DNA of 64,000 nucleotides from Pseudohalioglobus lutimaris (GCF_002866825.1 NZ_PKUS01000001.1:186001-250000), one strand, 5' to 3'. Counted from the stretch's first letter, positions 1 through 9,087 are shown. Notes: generated from the letters alone by a model not told the origin. Numbers and translations are program-made.

Positions 1-197
1 CCAGTCACCAACGCTACCTTGCCGGTGAGGTCCAGGTCGGCTGTCACCTCCTCTCCGGTGGAACTGGCGCCAAACGGACCGAGCGGCAGACTGTCATCCA
101 CAACAACATTGAATCCATCAGTGGAGCAGCCCCCCAGCAGGGGCGCAGTAGCCAGGGATACCCCGGTTAACAGGGCTTCACGTCGGGTCAGTTGCAT
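1..197 (-). CDS. Exported SDR-family oxidoreductase with Tat lipoprotein signal (partial)
   Basis: The gene starts at an ATG at 197 on the minus strand and runs off the left edge, so only about 65 residues are seen. The N-terminus carries a twin-arginine motif (TRREALL, residues 4-10), a hydrophobic stretch and a lipobox-like LLGGC, which together predict Tat export and lipidation. After a linker with the sequence GASSTGEE comes DLTGKVALVTG, the first strand and start of the glycine-rich cofactor loop of a short-chain dehydrogenase. The family reduces or oxidises carbonyl/alcohol groups with NAD(P). An exported, lipid-anchored SDR is unusual, and Tat export would fit a protein folded around its nucleotide in the cytoplasm. 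The substrate cannot be told from this fragment. Confidence 0.75.
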   Translation of the reverse strand, partial: MQLTRREALLTGVSLATAPLLGGCSTDGFNVVVDDSLPLGPFGASSTGEEVTADLDLTGKVALVT

Positions 198-320
198 TAC
201 TGCGCTCCTCATTCTGTTGCGGACAGTGCAGATAAAAGCCAGCGGCGAGAGTCACGCGCGCAATCGCTGCGGACAAGCAATTTACAGAGATTACCGAAGC
301 AGAGCCGGCACTATCACCGC

Positions 321-848
321 TCAACCTGAGCCGGAACTGGAAAACAGGATACGCCGCAGTGTCCCCTGCCCCAACTCCCGGTCGACCTCCTCAAAGGCAA
401 TCATAGGCACCAGAACCAATAACATCAGCAAGCTGGGGGCAATAAACTGAAGCAATGGCCTGGCAGCCAGCTCTGCCAGTGTTTCCGCGACAGCCTGACC
501 ATGAACCATGCCAACAATGAGCTCTTCTATTCCGGTAAATATCACCAACATTGCTAACAAGCCAAGCGCCTTCCAGAATATTTTCAGTAGCAGGACATTT
601 GGCGTCATGCGCGTTCCGGGCTTCAGGGCTTTGCCAATGAGAATGAACTTGCCAAAGATCAGTGCCTTGACAACCGCCGCACTCAGGGGGAGAGCGGCTA
701 TATTTTTATCGCTGAGCAAAGCGCTTTCGTAGATCAGTATGGTGGAGAAACAAACCCAGAGGTATGCGCTGATGATAAGGTATTCACGCATCTCCAACTG
801 CAGACGCTGCTTGACGGAGGCTTTTTCGCCCTGTGTTTCTTCAGCCAT
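321..848 (-). CDS. Hypothetical integral membrane protein, about 175 aa
   Basis: I do not recognise a named family. I start the protein at the Met at 848 (MAEETQGEK), which gives a charged cytoplasmic N-terminus before the first membrane segment; an in-frame start at 896 would add 16 residues. Four hydrophobic segments are visible: around EYLIISAYLWVCFSTILIY, a middle segment after LSAAVVKALIFGKFILI, one around KALGLLAMLVIFTGIEELIVG, and one near the C-terminus (LLQFIAPSLLMLLVLVPMIAF). The tail is polar (EEVDRELGQGTLRRILF). It stands alone between the SDR gene and the divergent LrgAB pair. Nothing in the sequence gives a function. Confidence 0.7.
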   Translation of the reverse strand: MAEETQGEKASVKQRLQLEMREYLIISAYLWVCFSTILIYESALLSDKNIAALPLSAAVVKALIFGKFILIGKALKPGTRMTPNVLLLKIFWKALGLLAMLVIFTGIEELIVGMVHGQAVAETLAELAARPLLQFIAPSLLMLLVLVPMIAFEEVDRELGQGTLRRILFSSSGSG

Positions 849-1181
849 ACCTGTTCTCCCAAATGACGGACAGAGTCCGCCAACAAGGTACGTCAAGCAA
901 GCTGCTTGCGCAAACTCAACAGGTTTATCTTGCTTTTGGCTGTCATTGGTATGTCTTCAACCTTGCCGACCACCAGGGACCTTTGGGGACGCCACCAGCA
1001 TGGCCGTTCAAGTCAATGCGGCCACTTGCCTGAGCACGGGAAAAGCACACATGTCACCATGTAGATCGGGCACCTGAACAGAGACAGATGGGTAACGACC
1101 GCGCATTGCTACTTTCTAACAACCCCACTAATCTCGAATTATCCAGGCCCTGCTTTTTCGTCACGTACCGGAGACAACGTC
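849..1181. other. Intergenic region between divergent membrane-protein genes
   Basis: This 333-bp stretch separates the minus-strand membrane protein from lrgA on the plus strand, so it should hold divergent promoters. A GGAGA ribosome-binding site lies just before the lrgA ATG at 1182. I see no RNA gene, long inverted repeat or conserved small reading frame here. Confidence 0.5.
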
Positions 1182-1526
1182 ATGCTGAACTTTTTTGTTT
1201 TACTGCTGCTGTGTCAGCTTGCCGGCGAGGTGGTTGTTGTCAGTCTCGGCATACCGCTGCCCGGGCCCGTAGTCGGCATGGTGTTGCTATTTGTTGGCCT
1301 GCTCTTTCATGGACAAGTGCCGGCTCAATTGGATGAACTGGGCAAGGGCCTGCTCTCAAATCTATCGCTGCTGTTTGTTCCGGCCGGGGTTGGGGTGATG
1401 TTACACGCGGAGCGGGTAGGCGCGGAGTACCTACCCATTGCCGTTTCACTGGTGGTGAGCACACTGGTCACCATAGCCGTAACGGGCTGGATAATGCAGA
1501 AGCTGGCAGCAGAGCCGGAACAATGA
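1182..1526 (+). CDS. CidA/LrgA family holin-like membrane protein
   Basis: This 114-residue protein has the usual LrgA length and about four membrane segments. The signature PLPGPVVGM is near residue 26 and LFVPAGVGVM is in the middle. LrgA/CidA proteins work with an LrgB/CidB partner in the inner membrane. They have been linked to murein hydrolase control in Gram-positives and to glycolate or pyruvate movement in other organisms. The stop codon overlaps the start of the LrgB gene (ATGA), so the two are translationally coupled. A good Shine-Dalgarno (GGAGA) precedes the ATG. Confidence 0.9.
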   Translation: MLNFFVLLLLCQLAGEVVVVSLGIPLPGPVVGMVLLFVGLLFHGQVPAQLDELGKGLLSNLSLLFVPAGVGVMLHAERVGAEYLPIAVSLVVSTLVTIAVTGWIMQKLAAEPEQ

Positions 1527-2242
1527 CCGGGGAACTGCAAACCATTTGGGTCTACCTCGCGGCATCGCCGCTGCTCTCGCTCACCCTGACCCTGCTCGCT
1601 TACACACTGGGTCTCTGGCTGCACCGGCGCGCCGGTAAGAACCCCCTGGTCAATCCCGTGCTTTTTGCGATGTTAGTGCTGGTCGCACTGCTGAGCGCTA
1701 CCGATACCGATTACACAACTTACTTTCAGGGCGCGCAGTTTGTGCACTTCCTGCTCGGCCCCGCCACCGTCGCCCTGGCGATACCGCTATACAGGCAAGT
1801 GCGACAGGTGAAGGACTCGGCGCCAGCCATCATTGTTGCAGTGTTCTGCGGCTCGATTACCGCCGCACTGACCGCCGTGGGCATCGCCTGGGCGCTGGGG
1901 GCGACAGAGCCTACCCTGCTTTCGCTGGCACCAAAGTCGGCGACCACGCCCGTGGCGATGGGCATTGCCGAGCAACTCGGTGGACTTCCCAGCCTGACAG
2001 CCGCGGCAGTGATCCTGACCGGGATAATCGGCGCCATGGCAGGCAGCAGCCTTCTGGCACTACTTGGGGTAAATGACTCGCGCGCCAGGGGCCTGGCCAT
2101 GGGCGTGGCTTCCCATGGAATCGGCACCGCGCGCGCCCTGCAGATCGACGACGTGGCCGGGGCCTTCTCCGGACTGGCCATGGGCCTCAACGCCCTGGCC
2201 ACTGCTGTGCTGGTACCGATTCTGTTACGCTGGCTGTTTTGA
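1523..2242 (+). CDS. LrgB/CidB family membrane protein
   Basis: This 239-residue protein has the LrgB hallmarks: PKSATTPVAMGIAEQLGG at residues 137-154 and HGIGTARAL at 198-206, set among six or more membrane segments. It overlaps lrgA by four bases and must be expressed with it. In plants and several bacteria the LrgAB pair exports glycolate or pyruvate. In staphylococci it modulates autolysis. No LytSR-type regulator is next to it here, so the physiological role in this organism stays open. Confidence 0.92.
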   Translation: MTGELQTIWVYLAASPLLSLTLTLLAYTLGLWLHRRAGKNPLVNPVLFAMLVLVALLSATDTDYTTYFQGAQFVHFLLGPATVALAIPLYRQVRQVKDSAPAIIVAVFCGSITAALTAVGIAWALGATEPTLLSLAPKSATTPVAMGIAEQLGGLPSLTAAAVILTGIIGAMAGSSLLALLGVNDSRARGLAMGVASHGIGTARALQIDDVAGAFSGLAMGLNALATAVLVPILLRWLF

Positions 2243-2287
2243 AGAGAGCCGCCGACCGGGGTTCCGGCCAACCGAGCCTCAGCGGCA

Positions 2288-3241
2288 TCAATCTATACGC
2301 TCTCCGCAGTGAGAGCAGAAAGACCGCTGCTGTGCCAGATGGCGGTGACTGGAGACCATGCGGTCGACAATTTCGCGCGACAGCCCCAACTCTTTCTGCA
2401 GGCGACGTACAGTTTCCTCTTCGTCATCATCCAGTACACCGTCCAGATAAGCTGTGGCAACGCGTCGGCTAACGTACTCTCGACGGCTGTTCAACTCCTC
2501 TGAGAAGCGCGCAGCGAGAATACCGGCCGGCAGCGCCATGGTACCGATACCCAGCATCATGATAACCATCGCAAGCAGCTTGCCGGCAAAGGTGATCGGG
2601 GTAATGTCACCGTAGCCCACTGTGGTCAGGGTAACGACCGCCCACCAGATCGCCTGGGTGATACTCTCGAAATGTCCTGGCTGGGCCGCGTTCTCCACGG
2701 AGAACATCAGACAGGCCGATACAATGATCAGGATCAGCATGGTCAGCATGGCCGCAGCAATGGCAGTGGCCTCACGTCTGATCACCTCGGAAAATATCCG
2801 CAGGCCGTCAAAATAGTGAGACAACTTGAGCAGGCGCAATAGCCGGAAAAACCGCAGATAGCGCAAATCAATAGCCACAAACAGCGCCAGGTAGAACGGC
2901 GCGATGGCCAGAAGGTCTATCAGCGCCATAGGCGATAACACGTACCTGATTCTGGCACGCCAGGGTGAAAACCTGGCAAACGGTTCTCTTTCTACTGCGA
3001 CCCATACCCTGCCAAGGTATTCCAGGGTAAATACGGCGACTGAAAAGAGCTCAAACAGACTAAATAGCCACCCATATGTTGCGTGGAGAGCCCGGTTGGA
3101 TTCAAGAATTACCGCCACGCCATTCAGTAGAATGAGCCCTACAATAAAGCGCTGAAGCACGATGCCGGATTTCCCGCGCCCTAGATCTCCCTCGAGAAGA
3201 TTATGAATGGCCCCTCTCCAGGTTGGTGTCGCGCCTGCCAT
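2288..3241 (-). CDS. Voltage-gated-type potassium channel (ion transporter family)
   Basis: The 317-residue protein has six membrane segments with an S4-like helix rich in spaced arginines (residues 125-140) and a canonical K+ selectivity filter TVGYGD at 207-212 before S6. It should assemble as a tetramer in the inner membrane and pass potassium. The cytosolic C-terminus (about 245-317) is acidic and helical and ends in a CSHCGE knuckle near residue 309, which may bind a metal; only one CxxC is visible. The family is widespread and its gating signal is unknown here. It is monocistronic, convergent with lrgAB. Confidence 0.92.
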   Translation of the reverse strand: MAGATPTWRGAIHNLLEGDLGRGKSGIVLQRFIVGLILLNGVAVILESNRALHATYGWLFSLFELFSVAVFTLEYLGRVWVAVEREPFARFSPWRARIRYVLSPMALIDLLAIAPFYLALFVAIDLRYLRFFRLLRLLKLSHYFDGLRIFSEVIRREATAIAAAMLTMLILIIVSACLMFSVENAAQPGHFESITQAIWWAVVTLTTVGYGDITPITFAGKLLAMVIMMLGIGTMALPAGILAARFSEELNSRREYVSRRVATAYLDGVLDDDEEETVRRLQKELGLSREIVDRMVSSHRHLAQQRSFCSHCGERID

Positions 3242-3496
3242 ATTCCCGTGTACTCCGCTAAGCCGCGAGCAGGACCCATTTCCTGCCTTCTTTTTTTTGT
3301 ATCGGCAGTACAGGCCGGAGCTTTAATTTATCCTTACTTTTTCCGCGGCAAAATTGAGACTGCCATCTGCAACGCAGTACTCTGGAGCGATCCGGGACGC
3401 TGCAAGCAGCTGAGGCCGATGCAAAAAACCTGATTCTGGACGATGCCCTTGCCACCAACTACGCTTAGGGGATTACTTCCTGTAAGAGTCCGTGTG

Positions 3497-5794
3497 ATGC
3501 ATAAAAATAATGCTGGTATTACGCTGCGACGCCTTCGCAGTCTCACCCTGCTATTGGTCATGGCGGCCCTTGCTGCCTGCAGTGACAGCAGTGATCGCAA
3601 AAAAGATGACAGCGACGTTGCCCTGGGTGAGTTCGTGCTCTCCATCCTCTCCAGCCCGGCGGACCAGGTCAGCGGCGGCGCTGCCAGGGTCTCAGTTGGA
3701 CTACCGCAGGGCCTGGATGCTGCAGAGGTGGAAATCACCCTAGACGGCACCGATGTGAGCGCTGACTTCAGCCTCTCGGAAGATGCCACTGAGTTGCAGG
3801 GTGTGGTATCCGGCCTCACTGAAGGAGACAACCAGCTGACGGTAAACAGCGCCAGCGGACAGGCACCACAGGCTGAGTTGGTGCTTACTAACCACCCGGC
3901 GACCGGCCCCATCTTCTCCGGGCCCCAGCAGCAGCCGTTCCTGTGCGCTACTGACGATCATCGCGCGAGCCTGGAGCTGGGACCGGTGATGGATGACAGC
4001 TGCAGCGCGGAGACTGTTGTCAGTTACAAGTACCGGACAACAGCGGGTGCCTGGGCGGACTACTCGCCGGGGCAGGAACGCCCCATGGACATCGCCGAGA
4101 CCACTACCATTACCGGCGAAACAGTAGATTTCATCGTGCGCTGGGAACGCGGCACTATAAATCGTTTTCTTTACTCTATCGCCATACTCGCCCCGGACGA
4201 CGACGGTGAGGGCGCTCCGGAACTATCCAACTGGAACCGCAGACTGATCTACCACTTCCAGGGTGGCGTTGCCATCGGTCACTACCAGGGCAGCCCAAGT
4301 CAGAGCCGGGCCCTGTATGCCGACGGCCTTGCAGCGGGCTACGCCGTGGCCTACTCGACAGGCACCAAGACCGGCACCCACTACAACCTGCAACTCGGGG
4401 GTGAAACCGCCATCATGGTCAAGGACCGCTTCGTCACTGCCTATGCGGCGCCTGATTACACCGTAGGCGTTGGCGGCTCGGGCGGCGGTATACAACAATA
4501 TGTCTATGCCCAGAATCACCCGGGTCTGATCGACGCCGGTGTACCGCAGTACTCCTACCCGGACATGATCACCCAGACCATTCATATAGGCGACTGCGAA
4601 TTGATCGAGCGCTGGATAGACCTGCAGCTGCGCGAGGACCCCCAGTCGAAGTGGGCGGACTGGAATAACCGCACCTGGCTGATTGGACTTAACGCCAACA
4701 ACGATGTCCCCAATGATGTGGTCAACTTTGGGCTTACCCCCTGGGTGCCGCCAGGGTCCAGCGAGTGCACCGCGTCCTGGCGCGGGCTTTCACCGCTGGC
4801 GCTGAATCACAACTTCGGCGACGCCCCCGGCATCACCCCCGAAGAGCAGGCCGAAGTGGAATGGACCCACTATGCCGACCTCATCAATATCTATGGTCGC
4901 GCCGAGGACGGCTTCGCCCGCAGCACCTGGGATAACGTTGGTGTGCAGTATGGCCTGCAGGCTCTGCGCGATGGCAATATCACTCCCGAGGAATTTCTAG
5001 ACCTCAACTTCAACGTCGGTTCATGGGTAGAGGAGCAGGATATGGTGCAGGAGGGATGCCCCTTCTTTATCGACATCTGCCTGGCACTGGATTTCGAACG
5101 AGAGCTGTATCCTGATCAGATCGACCCCTGGAGCTGGCGCAATACCGCAGTGGCCCAGGGAGATAAACCGGCCCCGCGACGCAGAGCGGACGAGGGCGCC
5201 ATTGCCGCTGCCAGGGACTCGGGCATGGTCAACCGGGGTGAGGTGGAAATCCCCCTGATCGATGTGCGCCACTACCTTGAGGACCAGTTGGACATGCACA
5301 ACACCCACCAGTCCTTCGCGGGCCGCCAGCGACTGCTAAACCACGACGGCGACGCCAGCAACCAGGTCATCTGGTTCATCGCGCCGGGAGAGGAAGACAA
5401 CTACAACAACACGATGCAAGCCTTTGCCGTGATCGACCAATGGATGGCCAATATTGAGGCAAACCCCGACGCCACAGTGGGGGAAAGCCGGCCCGATGAA
5501 GCGGTAGACAGCTGTTTTGACAGTGCCGGTGAGCTGATTGCAGCCGGGGATAATGTTTGGAACGGCATTCTCGACGACCGCGCCCCGGGCGCCTGCACAA
5601 AACGCTTCCCGCTGTACAGCACCTCACGCATTGTTGCCGGCGCGCCCATCACCGGAGACGTGTTCCAGTGTGCGCTGCAACCCGTTGCTGATGCTATCGA
5701 CCGCGGTCTCTACGGCGATTGGGTGCCAGACGCACAACAGCGCGCCACACTGGAAGCCATATTCCCTGAGGGGGTGTGTGATTACGAACAGTAA
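3497..5794 (+). CDS. DUF6351 family secreted lipoprotein, alpha/beta-hydrolase-like
   Basis: I start this at the ATG at 3497, which gives a short basic N-terminus, a hydrophobic helix and a lipobox (AALAAC) followed by SDSSD; an in-frame start at 3443 would add 18 unneeded residues. The mature part is about 740 residues. It begins with an Ig-like domain (ILSSPADQVSGG onward), then a long catalytic-type region containing GVGGSGGG near residue 325, which looks like a serine-hydrolase nucleophile elbow. Several cysteine pairs and no membrane segment fit an extracytoplasmic enzyme. The overall pattern matches DUF6351, whose members resemble tannase/esterase folds. The substrate is unknown; a polymer or ester in the environment is a guess. 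Confidence 0.8.
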   Translation: MHKNNAGITLRRLRSLTLLLVMAALAACSDSSDRKKDDSDVALGEFVLSILSSPADQVSGGAARVSVGLPQGLDAAEVEITLDGTDVSADFSLSEDATELQGVVSGLTEGDNQLTVNSASGQAPQAELVLTNHPATGPIFSGPQQQPFLCATDDHRASLELGPVMDDSCSAETVVSYKYRTTAGAWADYSPGQERPMDIAETTTITGETVDFIVRWERGTINRFLYSIAILAPDDDGEGAPELSNWNRRLIYHFQGGVAIGHYQGSPSQSRALYADGLAAGYAVAYSTGTKTGTHYNLQLGGETAIMVKDRFVTAYAAPDYTVGVGGSGGGIQQYVYAQNHPGLIDAGVPQYSYPDMITQTIHIGDCELIERWIDLQLREDPQSKWADWNNRTWLIGLNANNDVPNDVVNFGLTPWVPPGSSECTASWRGLSPLALNHNFGDAPGITPEEQAEVEWTHYADLINIYGRAEDGFARSTWDNVGVQYGLQALRDGNITPEEFLDLNFNVGSWVEEQDMVQEGCPFFIDICLALDFERELYPDQIDPWSWRNTAVAQGDKPAPRRRADEGAIAAARDSGMVNRGEVEIPLIDVRHYLEDQLDMHNTHQSFAGRQRLLNHDGDASNQVIWFIAPGEEDNYNNTMQAFAVIDQWMANIEANPDATVGESRPDEAVDSCFDSAGELIAAGDNVWNGILDDRAPGACTKRFPLYSTSRIVAGAPITGDVFQCALQPVADAIDRGLYGDWVPDAQQRATLEAIFPEGVCDYEQ

Positions 5795-5852
5795 CGGGTC
5801 GTTGCGAGATGTTTAGCAACGCTGTGATGCTCGTGGCACAGCTGCTGCCTGA

Positions 5853-6833
5853 CTATGGCCGCAGGTGAGGTAGAACCTCATTCTCAAACAGGCGCAACAT
5901 CTCCCAGGCGCGCGCTGGTTCAATGCCTGCGAGCAGGGGGTTCAGGTATATCACGCTGTGTTCGCCCAGTTCCTGGCCAAGCGCCAGGGTCTCCTCGGGC
6001 GTGCGCACCTGGTAGGCGGAACTCTGGCGCACGGTTTCCTCGGTAATCTTGCCCGCGTATGGCCCTGCGGCCTCACCAAAAGCCTCCCGGGTCCAGGCGC
6101 TGTATGACGCGAGCTGGTGACATACATGCGGATGGATCCATTCCCAGTCACGATCGGGATTGTTCGACACCCACAAGAATATAGGACCCTGGGCGGGATA
6201 GGCACCGGGATCCGCTTTGCCCATGGCGATACACTCATCGCGATAGGGTTGCCACAGTCTGGGGTCCAGCGGCGGGAACCAGTCGTCGGCGATATGCGCG
6301 GCGCGGCGTGCGGCCGCTTTTGAGCTGCCGCCCAACAATATGGGCGGAGGTCCGGGATCCGGTGCCGGCGTGATATGGCAGCGCCGACCGTTCCATTCAA
6401 AAGGTTCGCCGCGCCACGCCAGGCGAAGGAATTCGCAGGTCTCGCCCATTGCGCGCCAGCGGTCTTTCAAATCCCGACCAAACGTCGCGAACTCGCTGGG
6501 ACGATACCCGGCACCAATACCCAGTAGTAGCCGACCATCGGAGATCGTCTGGGTAACAGCCGCATCCTCGGCCAGCTTGGGCAGGTCATACAAGGGGGCG
6601 AGTAACACCGAGGTGCGCAACAGAATCTTGCTGGTGCGCGCTGCCATCGCACTGGCCAGGATCAGCGGCGATGGATTGTAGCCGTCCTCGCTGCCGTGAT
6701 GCTCGCCCAGGCCGACCACGTCAAAGCCCACATCGTCGGCCCAGGCCACCTGATCCAGCGCGGCGGTGTATAGATTGTTACGCCGCGCGCCAAATTCCGG
6801 GGCACGCATGTCGTAGGTGATACATAGCTTCAT
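5853..6833 (-). CDS. LLM-class flavin-dependent oxidoreductase (bacterial luciferase-like)
   Basis: The likely start is the ATG at 6833 (MKLCITYDMR), giving 326 residues. An upstream in-frame extension to 7088 overlaps the divergent neighbour and has no family character. The protein shows the luciferase-like monooxygenase barrel: WADDVGFDVVGLGEHH near the N-terminus, the strand LGIGAGYRPSEF, and PPILLGGSS in the FMN/F420-binding half. Such enzymes use reduced flavin or F420 to oxidise small organic substrates. It stands alone; the substrate is not predictable. Confidence 0.88.
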   Translation of the reverse strand: MKLCITYDMRAPEFGARRNNLYTAALDQVAWADDVGFDVVGLGEHHGSEDGYNPSPLILASAMAARTSKILLRTSVLLAPLYDLPKLAEDAAVTQTISDGRLLLGIGAGYRPSEFATFGRDLKDRWRAMGETCEFLRLAWRGEPFEWNGRRCHITPAPDPGPPPILLGGSSKAAARRAAHIADDWFPPLDPRLWQPYRDECIAMGKADPGAYPAQGPIFLWVSNNPDRDWEWIHPHVCHQLASYSAWTREAFGEAAGPYAGKITEETVRQSSAYQVRTPEETLALGQELGEHSVIYLNPLLAGIEPARAWEMLRLFENEVLPHLRP

Positions 6834-6891
6834 GATTTTTATTCCCGCGGTTGCTACGCTGTGACTTTGCGGCACACAGGACAGAATAACA

Positions 6892-7257
6892 ATGGAACTT
6901 CTTGCAGAATGGCTTCCCCGGGCAGGGGCAACATTGACGGTTGTGCTCGGCCTGATCGGATTTTTCAAACCACGGGCGATCACTGACTCACAACAAATTA
7001 CCCTGGGCAGCCCCATGGCCCTTTCCGAAGCAAGAGTGGTTTTCGGCGGATTGCACCTGGGCGCGGGCGTCACCGCCCTGATGCTCAATGACCCGGCGGT
7101 CTACCTCACCCTGGGTGTGGCCTGGAGTGTCGGCCTGCTGGCGCGCTTCTACTCGATGGTGGCCGACAAAACCAGCCTGCAGCACTCGCTGCCAGGCATT
7201 GTGGTAGATGCCGTGATGGCCTTCCTGCTACTGGGTGGACTCTTGTTCAGGGCGTGA
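6892..7257 (+). CDS. Small four-helix membrane protein, DUF4345-like
   Basis: This 121-residue protein is almost all hydrophobic, with about four membrane helices. It carries short conserved-looking turns (SEARVVFGGLHLGAG and LARFYSMVADK) that recall the DUF4345 group. The start ATG at 6892 lies 58 bp from the divergent monooxygenase start. No catalytic residues are apparent and no role can be given. Confidence 0.7.
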   Translation: MELLAEWLPRAGATLTVVLGLIGFFKPRAITDSQQITLGSPMALSEARVVFGGLHLGAGVTALMLNDPAVYLTLGVAWSVGLLARFYSMVADKTSLQHSLPGIVVDAVMAFLLLGGLLFRA

Positions 7258-7275
7258 CCTTCAAGTCGGGCGCCG

Positions 7276-7824
7276 CTACCACATCAGGTCGTCGGGAATC
7301 TGGTGATCTTTGTACCAGTCCTCCTCTTCCTGTGTGAGCACCACATCTTCATTCACACTTTGGGCGATGACCCGGCTCTCGTCACGCTCAGCGATCTTGT
7401 CGGCTACCTGTCGGGGAACAATTTCATGCTGATCGCCCTGTTTCACAATGGACAGCACACCCGCGCTCAGCTGCTTGTGTTCCATGGCGTTGACGTAAAC
7501 CTTCTTCACTTTTTTACCGTCGGTGAAGTTGAAGCCCACGTCACCACGGCCCTTGGCTAGCTTGTTGGTTTCAATCAGCTGTTTGATCTGCGCGTTGATA
7601 GCCTTGCGCTCAGCCTTGCTATTCAATGCCTGATTGAGTTCCCGGTCACGCTGGACCTTGTCAGCCATCGCCTTTCGCGCCGCTTCCTTGTTCTCGTCGA
7701 CCACGTCTACCCGACTCTTGCGGGCAACACGGGTCTCCTTGCGTTTCTGCTTGGCCATTTTTTTGGCCTTGTCTGCATCAGCCAGTCCGGCTTTGAGTAG
7801 CTGATCCTGAAGTGAGCCTGACAT
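7276..7824 (-). CDS. DUF2058 family protein (YaiL-like)
   Basis: The protein is highly charged and helical, about 182 residues. It matches the YaiL/DUF2058 pattern: LQDQLLKAGL at the N-terminus, a Lys/Arg-rich coiled region, GDVGFNFTDGKKVKKVYV in the middle and the terminal IPDDLMW. I use the Met at 7824 because MSGSLQDQLLKAGL aligns with the family start; ATG at 7833 is three codons upstream and equally possible. The family is common in Gammaproteobacteria; the exact role is unsettled, although the basic composition suggests nucleic-acid or ribosome association. Confidence 0.9.
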   Translation of the reverse strand: MSGSLQDQLLKAGLADADKAKKMAKQKRKETRVARKSRVDVVDENKEAARKAMADKVQRDRELNQALNSKAERKAINAQIKQLIETNKLAKGRGDVGFNFTDGKKVKKVYVNAMEHKQLSAGVLSIVKQGDQHEIVPRQVADKIAERDESRVIAQSVNEDVVLTQEEEDWYKDHQIPDDLMW

Positions 7825-7833
7825 AGGGGGCAT

Positions 7834-8217
7834 CCGTTGCTGCTGGGAATCTATTGAATACTACTCAACGCCGGTCGAAGACGCTACCGGCGCATCGGTC
7901 GCGCAATCAACCGGGGGGATCAGCTGAGCGCAACCCGTCGTGCGGTCGCTGCGCCTCCTGCCTGGAGGTTTAGTGCTCCGCGTGATCAGGACGCAGTGGC
8001 CACAGGCCATTGATCCGCCACCTGTCCATTCGCCTGGGGCGTCGGGACGGCCGGATGAAGCTACGAGTATAAACCCTGAATGGTTTTTTCAGGGTTGTGG
8101 AAGCCGACAGACTCGACAGAGCGGCCCCGCATAGGCTATACCTGAACGGACTCTGCTCGATATCAGGCTCCACAGCGATAGCGTGCATCACCCTGAACCA
8201 ACTGAAGAGAACGACCA
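7834..8217. other. Intergenic region with one strong hairpin
   Basis: This 384-bp region lies between the divergent DUF2058 and LysM genes, so it carries both promoters. It contains a 9-bp perfect hairpin at 8072-8096, listed separately. I see no coding potential on either strand. Confidence 0.5.
8072..8096. repeat. Perfect 9-bp inverted repeat in the LysM-gene leader region
   Basis: AACCCTGAA (8072-8080) and TTCAGGGTT (8088-8096) pair perfectly across the loop TGGTTTT. It sits 120 bp upstream of the LysM gene. It could be part of that gene's 5' leader, or an operator. It lacks the U-tract of a clear terminator on either strand. Confidence 0.55.
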
Positions 8218-8742
8218 ATGGGACTATTTGATTTTATCCAGGAAGCCGGTGAGGCTTTGGCCGAAAAAGCAATGGGCAGCACTGCCAGCGACGAACTCAC
8301 AAAAACAGTCGAAGTTTCACCTGAGCGCGTCAATCAACTTCGCGGCGAGCAAATCGCCAGCGCAATCGCCAAGCTGGATATCGACGGTGAGCAGGTCAAC
8401 GTTGCAGTCGATGGCAGTGTCGCCACGCTGACAGGTTCTGCCCCCAGTCAGGAAGCGCTGGAGAAGATGGTGCTGTGCGCGGGTAACCAGCGCGGCATCG
8501 GGAAGGTGGACTGCCAACTGGAGGTAGACGCAGTTGCTGCCGCGGCGGCTGCAGGCTCCTCAGCACCGGCGGCCGCATCAACTTTTTACACGGTGAAGTC
8601 AGGCGACACGCTGGGCAAAATCGCCCAGGAACACTACGGCGAAGCCAGCAAGTACACTGTAATCTTCGAAGCAAATAAACCTATGCTCAGCGATCCGGAC
8701 AAGATTTTCCCCGGCCAACAACTGCGTATTCCCGCACTGTAA
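8218..8742 (+). CDS. kbp: BON-LysM domain protein, Kbp/YgaU-like
   Basis: The 174-residue protein has the two-domain layout of E. coli Kbp (YgaU). A BON domain spans roughly residues 30-105, and a LysM domain is at about 122-172 (YTVKSGDTLGKIAQEHYG to IFPGQQLRIP), joined by an Ala/Ser-rich linker. The start MGLFDFIQEAGEAL is also typical of Kbp. E. coli Kbp is a cytoplasmic potassium-binding protein that helps cells cope with high K+ or osmotic stress. No signal peptide is visible, consistent with that location. It stands with its own promoter and possibly a structured leader. Confidence 0.9.
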   Translation: MGLFDFIQEAGEALAEKAMGSTASDELTKTVEVSPERVNQLRGEQIASAIAKLDIDGEQVNVAVDGSVATLTGSAPSQEALEKMVLCAGNQRGIGKVDCQLEVDAVAAAAAAGSSAPAAASTFYTVKSGDTLGKIAQEHYGEASKYTVIFEANKPMLSDPDKIFPGQQLRIPAL

Positions 8743-8829
8743 ACCGAAGTATCGCCCGGCGGCTACCCGACACGGTACAGGGGGAGCTGCCGGATACATT
8801 ACCGGATAGAGTATCGAGGCATAAATGTA

Positions 8830-9087
8830 GTGGCTGCTGGCAAACTGGCACGGGGAGGGGTTATCGGGGTCGTGGCAAAGTGGGCCTCACGCTTGCGCTT
8901 CCCCTATCTGCTGCTGATCACAGGGCTGCTGTTCGTCGTAAACCTGTTTATCCCGGATGTAGTCCCCTTCGCCGACGAGATCATCATGGGGCTGGTCACC
9001 GTCTTCCTGGCCAACCTGAAAAAGAAGCCACAGGATTCCGCCGCAGAAGGCAAAAACAAAGAAGCCTGGAAAAACAGGCAGCGCTAA
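8830..9087 (+). CDS. DUF6116-like small membrane protein
   Basis: The 85-residue protein starts at GTG (8830) with GAGG at 8816-8819; the ATG at 8825 is followed at once by a stop. It has a basic N-terminal part, the motif ASRLRFPYLLLITGLLF, a second hydrophobic stretch ending in IPDVVPFADEIIMGL, and a Lys-rich tail. This arrangement fits DUF6116, small inner-membrane proteins of unknown role. It follows the Kbp gene by 87 bp and may be co-transcribed. Confidence 0.78.
   Translation: MAAGKLARGGVIGVVAKWASRLRFPYLLLITGLLFVVNLFIPDVVPFADEIIMGLVTVFLANLKKKPQDSAAEGKNKEAWKNRQR

Noticed and set aside
5800-5821. Six-base hairpin (CGTTGC/GCAACG) after the DUF6351 gene
   Set aside because: Short stem, ten-base loop and no T-run; too weak to call a terminator.
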